From contig JBEKPS010000001.1 of assembly GCA_049520515.1 (NCBI GenBank), positions 372,001 through 436,000 of the forward strand: 64,000 nt of DNA, read 5' to 3'. The stretch's first letter is position 1, and each line of letters begins with the position of its first letter. Positions 52,207-62,018 of this stretch are shown piece by piece. The position numbers were made by a program, and so were the translations under genes. A model generated the notes under the pieces. It had not been told where the DNA came from and searched no databases. It was given only the letters and a program-made list of their open reading frames with translations. The stretch comes from JAFAMS01 sp049520515. GTDB taxonomy: Bacteria > Vulcanimicrobiota > Vulcanimicrobiia > Vulcanimicrobiales > Vulcanimicrobiaceae.

Positions 52207-53075
52207 ACGGCTGTCTCCGGCTTTCCGAAAAGTCCCCACGGACGAAACAACAGTACGATCACCATCATGATGAAGATCGCGGTATCGCTGAGCTGCGCGA
52301 AGAGCAGTGCGGCGAGCACCTGAACGATCCCGAGCACGAAGCCGGTCAGAATCGAGCCCGCGATCGAGCCCATTCCGCCGATGACCACGATCGCAAACGT
52401 ATTGATGATGATCTTCTCGCCCATCCCGGGCTCGACGTTAGTCATCGGTGCAGCCAGCACGCCTGCAAACGCCGCGAGCGCAACACCGCATCCGAACGTC
52501 AGCGTGACGAGCAGCGGCACGTTAATGCCGAACGCCCGCGTCAAAATCGGATTTTCGGTTGCAGCGCGAATGCGCGAGCCGATCGGCGTGCGTTCGATCA
52601 AATACCACACGATCGCACACACCGCCAGGGACGCTGCGATCGCGAAGACGCGATAGGCCGGATACGGACCGAAACCCAAGTCGACGACGCCCGAAAGCTG
52701 ATCGGGTGCCGAATACGGCGAGCCAAGCGCACCGGCTAGCAGCCGCACGACGTCGACGACGACGAGCGTGATCGCGAACGTCAGCAGCAGATTGTAAATC
52801 GGATCGAGTCCGTAGAGCCGCCGCAGCAGCGCGAACTCGAGAATGATGCCGAAGATCGCGACCACGATTGGGCCCACGATCAGCGCTGCGAAGAACGGTA
52901 AACCCAGAAGCTGCGCGCCGTAGTACGCCGCGAAGGCGCCAAGCATGTACATGACGCCGTGCGCGAAGTTCACGACGCGCAGCATTCCGAAGATGATGCT
53001 GAGCCCTAAAGCCAACAGCGCGTAGAACGCGCCGTTGACTGCGCCATTGAAGGCTTGAGTTAGGACGTAGCTCAG
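52203..53075 (-). CDS. LIV-type ABC transporter permease (second LivH), CTG start
   Basis: 290 residues from CTG 53075, which lies 6 nt after AAGGGG (53082-53087). This restores the first LivH helix, AFNGAVNGAFYALLALGLS. The first conventional codon, TTG 53015, would cut that helix in half. The INFAHG-equivalent VVNFAHGVMY and the coupling loop RAATENPILTRAFGIN are present. It follows the binding-protein gene by 10 bp. Confidence 0.92.
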   Translation of the reverse strand: MSYVLTQAFNGAVNGAFYALLALGLSIIFGMLRVVNFAHGVMYMLGAFAAYYGAQLLGLPFFAALIVGPIVVAIFGIILEFALLRRLYGLDPIYNLLLTFAITLVVVDVVRLLAGALGSPYSAPDQLSGVVDLGFGPYPAYRVFAIAASLAVCAIVWYLIERTPIGSRIRAATENPILTRAFGINVPLLVTLTFGCGVALAAFAGVLAAPMTNVEPGMGEKIIINTFAIVVIGGMGSIAGSILTGFVLGIVQVLAALLFAQLSDTAIFIMMVIVLLFRPWGLFGKPETAV

Positions 53076-53085
53076 CGCACGCCCC

Positions 53086-54306
53086 TTACCAGTCTTTCTT
53101 ACACGTCGATTGGGATTCGGGACGGAAAGCCAAGGCCGGTGGAATCACCTGCAAGATCTTGAACCACGCGTGCGGTTCTTTGATCTTGTCCTTCGACAGC
53201 ACTTCGACGACATACATCTCGTGCAGCACGCGATGATCCCGCGGACGCCAGAAACCGGCGTGCGCGTAGAAGTCGTTGAACGAACGGCCGTCAAGGTATC
53301 CGACGACTTTGTCGGCGCTCACGTCGCCGACTGCTTTAACGGCGTTCAGCCATTGCGTGGTCGCCGAATAGTCGGCGGCCTGAATGTCTGTCGGACGTTT
53401 GCCGCCCATGCGCTTCGCATAACGATCAGCCCAGGCGCGAGCCGGAGCGTCCATGTTCCAATACCACGACGTCGTGATATGCGAACCGGTGAACACATCG
53501 GGCAACGCGTCGACGTCGCTGAGGAACAGCAAGCCGACCGCGACCTTCATGTCCTTGTCGATCCCGAACTGTTTGACTTGTTTCATCGTGTTGACCGTAT
53601 CCGCGCCGGCGTTGAGCACACCGAGCACTTGTGCGTGCGCGTTCTTCGCAGCCAACAGGTACGATGAGAAGTCGGTGTTGCCGAGCGGGATCATGTCCGC
53701 GTGGATGAACTCGGCGTCTTTCGTTTTGATCGCGGACGTGAAGTCGGAGAGCATCTGCTGCCCGAACGCGTAGTTGGGAACGATGCCCCACCATTTCTTC
53801 GCATCGGCCGCCGATGCAACGCTGCGACCCGTCGAGTACGCGAGCGCGTAGGTATCGTACGCGTAGTGATACGTGTACTTATTGCAGGCAGCCCCGGTCA
53901 GCGCCGAGCTGGCCGCGCCGGTAACGATCGTGAGCTTGTGCTTTTCCTTCGCAACGCCCGCGACGGCGAGCGCAACGGCAGAGTTCGCTTCATCGAGCGC
54001 GAGCTCGGCGCCGCCGTCGTAGGCTTCGCGCGCTTTCGTAGCTGCGAGCGTCGCGTCGTTACGATGGTCAATGGCATCGACGACGATCGTCCGCCCCAGC
54101 ACTTTGCCGCCGAAATCTTCGACGGCCATCTTCGTGGCTTCGACGGCACCACGGCCGGAGAGTGCTTCGTAGACTCCCGACATATCCGTAATGACCGCGA
54201 TGTGAATCGGTCCACTGGTTTGCGCCGGTGCCGACGCGGGACCGATAAGTGTAGCAAAAACTGCCGCGGTGAGAAACACAGCGGCGATTCGAATCCCCTT
54301 CTTCAC
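53086..54306 (-). CDS. LIV-type ABC transporter substrate-binding protein (second)
   Basis: 406 residues from GTG 54306. The signal peptide ends near APAQTSG. Type I binding fold: IHIAVITDMSGVYEALSG, then AVEDFGGKVLGRTI. It is only loosely similar to livJ in this window. The group with TDMSG-Y and a C-terminal Cys is common beside LivHM of unknown, often aromatic or short-chain-amide, cargo. It heads the livH2-livM2 operon. Confidence 0.9.
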   Translation of the reverse strand: MKKGIRIAAVFLTAAVFATLIGPASAPAQTSGPIHIAVITDMSGVYEALSGRGAVEATKMAVEDFGGKVLGRTIVVDAIDHRNDATLAATKAREAYDGGAELALDEANSAVALAVAGVAKEKHKLTIVTGAASSALTGAACNKYTYHYAYDTYALAYSTGRSVASAADAKKWWGIVPNYAFGQQMLSDFTSAIKTKDAEFIHADMIPLGNTDFSSYLLAAKNAHAQVLGVLNAGADTVNTMKQVKQFGIDKDMKVAVGLLFLSDVDALPDVFTGSHITTSWYWNMDAPARAWADRYAKRMGGKRPTDIQAADYSATTQWLNAVKAVGDVSADKVVGYLDGRSFNDFYAHAGFWRPRDHRVLHEMYVVEVLSKDKIKEPHAWFKILQVIPPALAFRPESQSTCKKDW

Positions 54307-54445
54307 GCCTACCCCCTTATAGTGGTTCTGAGAATACGCTCAGCGTGGGTCGGTGGCCTGGAAGGACGCCGCTGCGTCCTAATACCGCAGCGACGTGGTG
54401 AAGATTTCGTCCAGCCCGGTCTCCGGGCCTGCGCTACGAGGCGGT
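54307..54445 (-). terminator. Intergenic gap with stem-loops after the RND gene
   Basis: 139 bp between the RND pump's stop and the binding-protein start, both on the minus strand. CGCTGCG (about 54371) can pair with CGCAGCG (about 54387), and CCCGG/CCGGG flanks a 3-base loop near 54416-54428. No U-tract is seen, so a factor-independent terminator is not certain. The promoter of the downstream ABC operon must also be here. Confidence 0.35.
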
Positions 54446-57400
54446 CTAAGGCGCCGGCGCGGGTTGCCCGTCGACGGCAAGCTTGTTGGGTTCAAGCCGG
54501 TCGCGGCCGCGCAGCTCGAGACCCTTGATGACGACGTAGAGCACCGGCGTGATCACCAAGTTCAGGAACGTCGAGATCAGCATGCCGCCGAAGATTGCCG
54601 AGCCGAGCGCCTGACGCGCTCCTTCGCCGGCGCCTGTGGCGACGACGAGCGGGAAGATCGCAATGATGAACGCGATCGACGTCATCAAGATCGGACGCAG
54701 CCGCGTTTGCGCCGCTCGGAATGCAGCCTCGACGATCGTGGCTCCCGCTTTGAGCTGCTGGTTCGCGAACTCAACGATCAAAATCGCGCTCTTGCTCGCG
54801 AGACCGATCAGCATGACGTAGCCGACTTGCGCGTACGCATCTTGGGTGAGGTTCTGGTTCCCCAACCGAGTGATGTACCCGATGAGCGCGAGCGGCATGG
54901 GAAGGTGGCCGAGGAACAGCCGGAAGTTGATAAAGACGAGGGCCCCGAGCAATGCCGCAGGTACGGCCAAGATGACGATCAGCGGGTCGACAAACGACTC
55001 ATACTGCGCACAAAGCACAAGATACGTGAACAGCATGCCGAGCATGAAGATGAGGGCAGCGAGCGCACCGGCCTGGATTTCTTCGAGCGACAAGCCGGAC
55101 CACTCGTAGCTGACGCCGGGCGGATCAACCTGCGCAGCAATCTGCTGCATGCGTGCAATCGCTTCGCCCGTGCCGTGACCGTCCGCTGCGTTTCCGTCAA
55201 TCTCGATCGAGCGGTACAGATTGTAATGCGTGATCGACGGTGGGCCCTTGATGCGCTGCACGTTGACGAGTCCACTCAGCGGGATAATACCACCGGTAGC
55301 CGATCGCACGAACAGACTCTGCAGATCGCCGACGCGAGCGCGATACGGCGCGTCGGCCTGTACAAAGACGCGATACGACCGGTTCAAGTACGTGAAGTTG
55401 TTGACGTAGTCGGACCCGAGCTCGGTCTGCAGCGTAGCGAAGAGATCGTTGAGGGAAACGCCGACTGACTTCGCCTTATTGCGGTCGACGTCGATCTGCA
55501 ATTGCGGCGAGTCGTCTTTGAACTGCGTGAACACCTGAGAGGTGGGGCCGCCCGGCTGATTCGCTTGTGCTTCAAAGCCATAGACGGCTTGCATCATCGC
55601 GGGGAACCCGACATTACCGCGATCTTCGAGTTGGAAGTCAAAGCCTCCGATGCTGCCTACGCCGTTGATCGCGGGTGGATTGAACCCGAAAATCTGCGCT
55701 TCCGGAATCTGGGATGAAAACTTCCCTTGTACGCCGTTCGGTCCGTAAAGAACGCCAATAACTGAGTGAAAGAATCCTGGACGCTGATCCCATGGCTTGA
55801 GCAAGACGAACATGACGCCGCGGTTGGGTGCGGCGCCGGCAAAGCTGAATCCGCCGACGTCGAAGACATCGGCGACGTCAGAATTAGCGCGGATGATCTT
55901 TTCGGCTTTGAGCGCGACCTTGCGCTCACCGGCGAGCGACGTTCCTTCAGGCGCCTGGATAAGCACGATGAAGTATCCCTGATCCTCCGACGGGATGAAG
56001 CCCGTCGGTGTCTTTTCGAAGAGAAACCCCGTGCACGCGAGCGCGATTGCGAAGCCGAGGAGCACGTACCAGCGCCACTGGAACAGCCTCGGAAGAAGAC
56101 GCGCGTAGGAATCTTTGAATCTTCCGAACTGCCGATTGAACCAGCCAAAAAAGCCTGTCGTCGCATCCGGCGAATGCTTGAGCAACATGGCCGAGAGCGT
56201 CGGCGTCAATGTCAACGCCACGAACAGCGAGATCATGATCGACGCAGCGATCGTCAGCGCGAACTGCTTGTAGACTTGGCCGGTCGTTCCCGGGAAGAAC
56301 GAAACGGGAACGAAGACCGCAAGCAACACCAGCGATGATGCTACGACCGCGCTTCGCACCTCGCGCATCGCTGCCTCGGCGCCCTCGATACCTCGGATGT
56401 TGTGCTCTTGCCCGTAGCGGGCGATGTTCTCGATGACGACGATCGCGTCGTCGACGACGAGGCCGGTTGCGAGCGTAAGGCCGAAGAGCGTGATCGTATT
56501 GATCGTGAAGCCGAACATCGCCATCACGAAAAACGCACCAACAAGAGCAATGGGAATGACTGCGCTGGGTATAAGCGTCGCAGCCGGATCCTGCAAGAAC
56601 AGATAGATAACCAAGATGACGAGAATGATCGCCACGAAGAGCGTGATGATGACTTCCTTCATCGAGGCTTGCACGAACGTCGTGCTATCGAAGGCGACCG
56701 AATAGTGGACGCCCGGCGGGAACGTTTTTTGCAGCTGGTCGAGCTTCGCCCTTATTCCCTGCGCCACTGACAGTGCGTTGGCCGTGGGAAGTTGAATTAC
56801 GCCCAAACCGACAACGTTGTCGTTGCCGTCAAAGCGCACGAACGACGAATAATCTTCGGCGCCGAGCTCGATCCGCGCGACGTCGCCGAGCTTGGTGAAA
56901 CCGCCGTTCGCATCGGCCCGCACGATGATGTTTGCGAACTGCGCGGGATCAGCGAGCTGTCCGATTGCGTTCACGGTCATCGTATACGGTTGATTGGCAG
57001 ACTCGGGCGCGCCACCGATGCTTCCGGCAGCGACCTGGACGTTTTGCTCCGACACTGCATTGAGGACGTCAGTGACTGCCAAACCCTGCGCGCTGAGCGC
57101 AACCGGATTGAGCCACACGCGCATCGCGTAGCGACGCTCGCCGAATATGATCACATCGGAGACGCCGGGAACACGCTTGAGGTCATTCACGACGTTCAGC
57201 TCGGCGTAATTACTGAGGAACTCCGTATCGTACTGGCTGCTGTTCGATTGGATTGCGAGCGCCATGACGAACGATCCGGCATTCTTGCTGACGGTGAGGC
57301 CGGTCTGTTGCACGACGGCCGGCAACTGGCCGAGTGCGGACTGGGCGACGTTCTGGACGTCAGCTGCGGCGATGTCGAGATTGCGGCCGAGATCGAAGGT

Positions 57401-57670
57401 AACCGTAATCGAGGACACGCCCTGCGTGCTCTGTGAGGATATGTAGCGAATGCCCTCGACGCCGTTAATCGCCTGTTCGAGCGGTGTCGTCACGGAGGAC
57501 TCGACCGCCTGCGGGCTCGCGCCGATGTAGCTCGCGGTGACCGTCACGACCGGAGGTGCAATATTCGGGTACTGCGCGATGGGCAGCGTCGGAATCGCGA
57601 TGAGCCCCGCGATCAAAATCGTCAGCGAACAAACCGCCGCGAAGATCGGGCGCCGGAGGAAGAATGACAT
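54446..57670 (-). CDS. RND multidrug efflux transporter, HAE1 (AcrB-like) family
   Basis: 1074 residues in 12 membrane helices and two large periplasmic loops. MSFFLRRPIFAAVCSL is the usual start. The proton-relay Asp pair is in GLVVDDAIVVIENI, at about 405-406. Other HAE1 text: YPNIAPPVVTVTASYIGASPQAVE, shortened. It exports hydrophobic compounds in a tripartite complex. No membrane-fusion or TolC-type gene is adjacent here, so partners must lie elsewhere. The M16 peptidase gene is 51 bp upstream. Confidence 0.95.
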   Translation of the reverse strand: MSFFLRRPIFAAVCSLTILIAGLIAIPTLPIAQYPNIAPPVVTVTASYIGASPQAVESSVTTPLEQAINGVEGIRYISSQSTQGVSSITVTFDLGRNLDIAAADVQNVAQSALGQLPAVVQQTGLTVSKNAGSFVMALAIQSNSSQYDTEFLSNYAELNVVNDLKRVPGVSDVIIFGERRYAMRVWLNPVALSAQGLAVTDVLNAVSEQNVQVAAGSIGGAPESANQPYTMTVNAIGQLADPAQFANIIVRADANGGFTKLGDVARIELGAEDYSSFVRFDGNDNVVGLGVIQLPTANALSVAQGIRAKLDQLQKTFPPGVHYSVAFDSTTFVQASMKEVIITLFVAIILVILVIYLFLQDPAATLIPSAVIPIALVGAFFVMAMFGFTINTITLFGLTLATGLVVDDAIVVIENIARYGQEHNIRGIEGAEAAMREVRSAVVASSLVLLAVFVPVSFFPGTTGQVYKQFALTIAASIMISLFVALTLTPTLSAMLLKHSPDATTGFFGWFNRQFGRFKDSYARLLPRLFQWRWYVLLGFAIALACTGFLFEKTPTGFIPSEDQGYFIVLIQAPEGTSLAGERKVALKAEKIIRANSDVADVFDVGGFSFAGAAPNRGVMFVLLKPWDQRPGFFHSVIGVLYGPNGVQGKFSSQIPEAQIFGFNPPAINGVGSIGGFDFQLEDRGNVGFPAMMQAVYGFEAQANQPGGPTSQVFTQFKDDSPQLQIDVDRNKAKSVGVSLNDLFATLQTELGSDYVNNFTYLNRSYRVFVQADAPYRARVGDLQSLFVRSATGGIIPLSGLVNVQRIKGPPSITHYNLYRSIEIDGNAADGHGTGEAIARMQQIAAQVDPPGVSYEWSGLSLEEIQAGALAALIFMLGMLFTYLVLCAQYESFVDPLIVILAVPAALLGALVFINFRLFLGHLPMPLALIGYITRLGNQNLTQDAYAQVGYVMLIGLASKSAILIVEFANQQLKAGATIVEAAFRAAQTRLRPILMTSIAFIIAIFPLVVATGAGEGARQALGSAIFGGMLISTFLNLVITPVLYVVIKGLELRGRDRLEPNKLAVDGQPAPAP

Positions 57671-57721
57671 TCTCAGGAATCCTTACGGTCGCAACCGACC
57701 GCAGGTTTCACTGAAAGGTTG

Positions 57722-60400
57722 CTATTGCGGCGGCGGCCCCTCGACGACTTGGGCGAAGTCGTCGGGACGGATCCAGCGTCCCATTGCGCCTTGCACCTGC
57801 TCCGGCGTCGTCGCGAGCTCGGCAGCTGCCTCGCGCGTGTCTTCATCTAAGGGCAGACCATCGCGCGCATCGTCTAAGAACCGGCCCGCGATCTCGCTAT
57901 AGCTCTCGTCCTGTGTGGCAAGCTGCCCGAGAAGCAGTGCCTTGGCCACCTGCAAGCGATTCGCAGTGAGCGGTGTCGATTGCATACCTTTCAGGTCCGT
58001 TTCGATAACAGCGTTCGCTTTGGAGATGTTCTCCGGAGCGGCGCCATACACGATGCTGAACGCCGAGCGCGTGCGACCGAGATCGAACTCGCTGTTGATC
58101 GAGTAGACGTAGCCCGTCGTCTCGCGCAAGTCATGGAAGAGGATCGAGGCGTAGAACCCTCCCGTCAGCGCCGCGTTCCCGACGCGCAACGCGGGAACGT
58201 CAGGATCGTCGCGTTTGAGGCTCAGGGTCTGCGAGAGGATGACACTATCTTGCACGCGACCCGTGGCCGGGACGGTAACCGTTGCCGCGGCGTTGTTCGG
58301 CGCTGCGCTCGGATACAGATTTGGCACCGGTCCGTGCGCTTGCCAGCCACCGAACCACTTCTCCACGACTGCGCGCGCTTGCGCGGGCGTCACGTCGCCG
58401 ATGACGACGATCGTCGCAAGATCGGGACGGTAAGCGGTGTCGTACCAGTCGTGGACGTCATCGAGTGTCAAAGCCTTCACGCCGTCCGGCGTCACATGCC
58501 GGCGCGTCGGATCATTCACCGGATAGAGCGCGTTGATCAGCGATAGACGTGTCAGATGGTCCGGGCTGTGTTCATCGCCCGCAACTTCTTGGTACTCTTG
58601 CTGCTTGGCGACGTCAAAATCCGAAGCGCGCATCGCGGGGTGCAGCTCGGCATCGGCGAGGAGTTCAACGCCACGATCGAATCCGGACGTCGTGACGTCG
58701 ACGCCGAAATCGGTGCCGGTCGACACGTCAGCCGCAATTTTGTCGAGCTCACGCTGATACGCCAGACGATCGTATGTCGTCGTCCCGTAATCGAGCAACG
58801 TCGACGTCAGCGACGCGATGCCGTCTTTTCCGGCTTTCTCTTCCATCGTCGGCGCGGTGCGAATCCCACCGCGTACGACAACGGTGTGCGTCAGCGGCTC
58901 CGGCTGAACGACGAGACGCAAACCGTTCGGCAGCACGCTGATCGTCGGACTCGTCGTGTCGCGCGGCACGCGCAATTGTGAAAGGAGAGAATCTGCCCAG
59001 GTCGGCAACGGTTCTTGGTGTGAAGGCACGATCGTGTTGTTCTCGGGCGCTTTGCCGCTCGAACCGCCGCCGACCTCACCGTTGTTGTTCGGGACGGCGT
59101 AACCAATCGTCGGCGGAACGCTGAGGTAGCGTTGCGCAACGCGATTGACGTCGGCCGGGGTCACGCGTTCGATCGCTTCGAGATCGACGTCAGGCGAACG
59201 ATGCTCGACTGCGAGCGCCTGGCTCCATTCTTGCGCGAGACCCGAGATCGAATTTGCGGTGAACTGATCCTGCGCGGCCTCTCGTAATTTCGCCGCAGCG
59301 ACAAGGTCGGCTGGGAATCCGTTTTTGCGGTAATCGTCGATGACGCCCCGCAATTGCGCAAGTGCCGTTTGCGGCGGCTCGGTCGGCGCAACATCGAGCT
59401 CGACGAGTGCCATCGCGGCCTTTGTGTACGTCTGTCCCGAAGCACCGGCGTCAAAAGCCTTGCCGTCGACGACCAGTTGAAAGAGCGCGCCGCGGCGGCT
59501 GTTGAGCACGTCGAGTAAAACTTGCGACGCCGCGTAGTCAGGACTATCGAAACCTGGAAAGCGATACCCGACGAATACGCTCGTCTGTGGATCCGAGCTT
59601 ATATCGGTAAACGTTTGCGGGTGCAGCGGTCCGAGATTCACCGGCTTGCGCGCCGGGAGCGCCTTGGCCGGGATCGATCCAAACAACGCCTGCACTTTTG
59701 CGATCGTCGCCTTCGGCTCGACGTCACCCGCGATCACAAGGATCGCGTTATTCGGGTGGTACCACTTGTCGTAGAACGCCTTGAGCTGCGCACCGTTGAC
59801 TTGATGCCCGAAGCTTTCCATCGTGCCGAGCCCAGCGTCCGCATACGGCGTACCGGCCATGAGATTTCGGAGAACCTTGACGTACAGTCGATATCCCGCC
59901 GAGCTGTTGTCGCGCTGCACTTCCTGTTCGATCGCACCGCGTTCTTCTGCCCAAAGGGCTTGTGAATCGAGAATGCCCTGCGCGCGCGAGGCTTCGAGAT
60001 GCAGTGCGGCATCGAGGCCTTGTTCGGGAACGGTGAAAAAGAATTGCGTCACTTGGTTCTGCGTGTCGGCATCGAAGCTGCCGCCCAGGAGCGCCGTCAC
60101 TTCCGCGAATTGCGCCGCAGAGACAGTCTTGCTGCCGCGGAACATCATGTGCTCCTGCGCGTGCGCGAGCCCGGTGATCGGTTCTTCGTCGGCTCCCGCC
60201 TTGTAGTTCATCATGATCGAGACGACCGGCGAAAGGGGATCGCGCAATACAACGACTTGCATGCCGTTCTTGAGCGTTGCACGCGTGACCGTCGTCGCCG
60301 CGAGCTTTTGGGCGTGCGCTGGTGCGAGTGCGGTCAGAAGAACCGCGAGCGAGCTCAACATGCAGAGCGAGGCGAGCGACTTCATATGCGAGGGCTTCAT
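57722..60400 (-). CDS. Secreted M16 (pitrilysin-type) zinc peptidase, two-domain
   Basis: 892 residues with a signal peptide (cut near APAHAQ). The inverted zinc motif HAQEH is at 80-84, with the third ligand Glu160 in EQEV 76 residues on. A second M16 pair begins near residue 480 and lacks HxxEH, as is normal for the inactive half. It likely degrades peptides in the periplasm. ATG 60385 is an alternative start. It may be cotranscribed with the RND gene. Confidence 0.93.
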   Translation of the reverse strand: MKPSHMKSLASLCMLSSLAVLLTALAPAHAQKLAATTVTRATLKNGMQVVVLRDPLSPVVSIMMNYKAGADEEPITGLAHAQEHMMFRGSKTVSAAQFAEVTALLGGSFDADTQNQVTQFFFTVPEQGLDAALHLEASRAQGILDSQALWAEERGAIEQEVQRDNSSAGYRLYVKVLRNLMAGTPYADAGLGTMESFGHQVNGAQLKAFYDKWYHPNNAILVIAGDVEPKATIAKVQALFGSIPAKALPARKPVNLGPLHPQTFTDISSDPQTSVFVGYRFPGFDSPDYAASQVLLDVLNSRRGALFQLVVDGKAFDAGASGQTYTKAAMALVELDVAPTEPPQTALAQLRGVIDDYRKNGFPADLVAAAKLREAAQDQFTANSISGLAQEWSQALAVEHRSPDVDLEAIERVTPADVNRVAQRYLSVPPTIGYAVPNNNGEVGGGSSGKAPENNTIVPSHQEPLPTWADSLLSQLRVPRDTTSPTISVLPNGLRLVVQPEPLTHTVVVRGGIRTAPTMEEKAGKDGIASLTSTLLDYGTTTYDRLAYQRELDKIAADVSTGTDFGVDVTTSGFDRGVELLADAELHPAMRASDFDVAKQQEYQEVAGDEHSPDHLTRLSLINALYPVNDPTRRHVTPDGVKALTLDDVHDWYDTAYRPDLATIVVIGDVTPAQARAVVEKWFGGWQAHGPVPNLYPSAAPNNAAATVTVPATGRVQDSVILSQTLSLKRDDPDVPALRVGNAALTGGFYASILFHDLRETTGYVYSINSEFDLGRTRSAFSIVYGAAPENISKANAVIETDLKGMQSTPLTANRLQVAKALLLGQLATQDESYSEIAGRFLDDARDGLPLDEDTREAAAELATTPEQVQGAMGRWIRPDDFAQVVEGPPPQ

Positions 60401-60405
60401 ATACC

Positions 60406-61368
60406 CTACGTTAACGCAGACTCCACCACATTCGCTTCGAGTTCCGTAAAGAGAGGGCTCGAAAGATAGCGTTCGCCGTTGTCGGCCGCGATCGTGACGA
60501 TCAGTTTTCCGGAATTTTGGGGGCGCGCGGCGACCTTAAGCGCCGCGAAGACGTTTGCACCGCTCGATATGCCGACCAGCATGCCTTCCCCGCGTGCGAG
60601 TCGCCGAGCCGTCGAAAACGCCTCGTCGACGCTGACTTGAATTACCTCGCTATAGATCGACGTGTTGAGCACCTTCGGAACGAAGCCGGGGGCGAAGCCC
60701 TGCAGACGGTGCGGACCAGCCGCTCCGCCAGATAAAACGCACGACGTGTCGGGCTCGACAGTGATGCATTCGATCGAGGCTTTGCGCGAGCGTAGCAGCT
60801 CGCCGACGCCGGTGATCGTGCCGCCCGTGCCGACGCCGGCTACAAAAATATCGACAGCACCGTCGGTGTCGCGCCAAATTTCTTCGCCCGTCGTGCGACG
60901 ATGAATCTCCGGGTTTGCCGGGTTCTCGAATTGCCCCGGCATGTAATACGTCTCGGGGTTCGAGTCGCGGATCTCGACGGCTTTTGCGATCGCCGCTTTC
61001 ATTCCGCCGGCACCCGGTGTGAGAATCAGCTGCGCACCGTAAGCGCGCAAAAGATTCCGCCGCTCGAGCGTCATCGTATCGGGCATCGTTAGGATTAGTG
61101 GATAACCTTTGGCCGCACACACGAACGCGAGCGCGATTCCCGTGTTGCCTGAGGTCGGCTCGATGACGACCTTGCCCGGCTTGAGCAATCCGTTGCGCTC
61201 AGCGGCTTCGATCATCGCGACGCCGATGCGATCCTTGACGCTGCCGGCCGGATTGAACGATTCCATTTTGACGAGAACGGTGGCGCCGATTCCGCGATTT
61301 ATGCGCGGAATCTTGACGAGCGGCGTGTTGCCGAACGTGTCGGCGAGATTTTCGTAGATGCGAGCCAT
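60406..61368 (-). CDS. cysK: Cysteine synthase (O-acetylserine sulfhydrylase)
   Basis: 320 residues from ATG 61368; an earlier opening runs through the LysE gene. The PLP Lys is Lys45 in NPAGSVKDR, SGNTG is near 73-77, and GTGGTITG binds the phosphate. It makes cysteine from O-acetylserine and sulfide. A cystathionine beta-synthase-like role is possible but the length fits CysK/CysM. It starts 2 bp after lysE's stop. Confidence 0.94.
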   Translation of the reverse strand: MARIYENLADTFGNTPLVKIPRINRGIGATVLVKMESFNPAGSVKDRIGVAMIEAAERNGLLKPGKVVIEPTSGNTGIALAFVCAAKGYPLILTMPDTMTLERRNLLRAYGAQLILTPGAGGMKAAIAKAVEIRDSNPETYYMPGQFENPANPEIHRRTTGEEIWRDTDGAVDIFVAGVGTGGTITGVGELLRSRKASIECITVEPDTSCVLSGGAAGPHRLQGFAPGFVPKVLNTSIYSEVIQVSVDEAFSTARRLARGEGMLVGISSGANVFAALKVAARPQNSGKLIVTIAADNGERYLSSPLFTELEANVVESALT

Positions 61369-61370
61369 AT

Positions 61371-61994
61371 TTACGTTCGTTTCGTGAGTGCTAGTTTGAG
61401 TGCTGCGCCGATCAAGAACACGCCGGCGACGCGCTCGAAGATGCCGGCCACGACGGTCTTCTTGGCCGACCGTGCAACGCCGGAGGCGAGCAAGATATAT
61501 CCGGTCATCACAAGCGCCTCGATCACCTGCGAGGTTACGCCGAGGATCGTGACCTGACCGACGAGCCAACGATGAGGATCGATGAACTGCGGGAGCAGCG
61601 CAGTGAAAAAGATCAACGCTTTCGGATTGGAAAGCTGTGTCATCGTCCCGCCCACAAACGCACCGCGATGTGCATTCGGCGTCGGGGCCGTACCCTCGGG
61701 GAGCGCTTCGTGTTTACCAAAGATCGCGCGCAATCCGAGATACACGAGATACGCAGCACCCACCCAACGAACGAGCGTGAAGACCTCGTATGAGGCGAGC
61801 AAAATAGCGCCGAGGCTGGTTGCGGAGAGCACGAAATAGATTGTGTTTCCGGTGACGATGCCGGCCATCGCTGCGAAGCCAGCGGTGCGGCCGCGACCGA
61901 GCGTCGAGCCAACCGTAAACAACACCGCCGGTCCCGGCGTGATGCACAGGATCGTTTCGAGAACCGCGAAGGCCACCCAAGTGCTCAGATCCAT
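61371..61994 (-). CDS. LysE/RhtB-family amino acid exporter
   Basis: 207 residues and about six membrane helices. Family features are LCITPGPAVLFTVGSTLGRGRTAG near residue 17 and TQLSNPKALIFFTALLPQF near 118. Pairing with cysK suggests export of cysteine or O-acetylserine, in the manner of EamB. That is inferred from context only. It is divergent from the ligase gene with almost no spacer. Confidence 0.9.
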   Translation of the reverse strand: MDLSTWVAFAVLETILCITPGPAVLFTVGSTLGRGRTAGFAAMAGIVTGNTIYFVLSATSLGAILLASYEVFTLVRWVGAAYLVYLGLRAIFGKHEALPEGTAPTPNAHRGAFVGGTMTQLSNPKALIFFTALLPQFIDPHRWLVGQVTILGVTSQVIEALVMTGYILLASGVARSAKKTVVAGIFERVAGVFLIGAALKLALTKRT

Positions 61995-62018
61995 TTGCTG
62001 GCGCGAACACAGCCGCCG

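Noticed and set aside
54395..55468. 357-codon plus-strand frame at the end of the RND gene
   Set aside because: An antisense shadow with no start context or domain; it overlaps the conserved C-terminal half of the pump.
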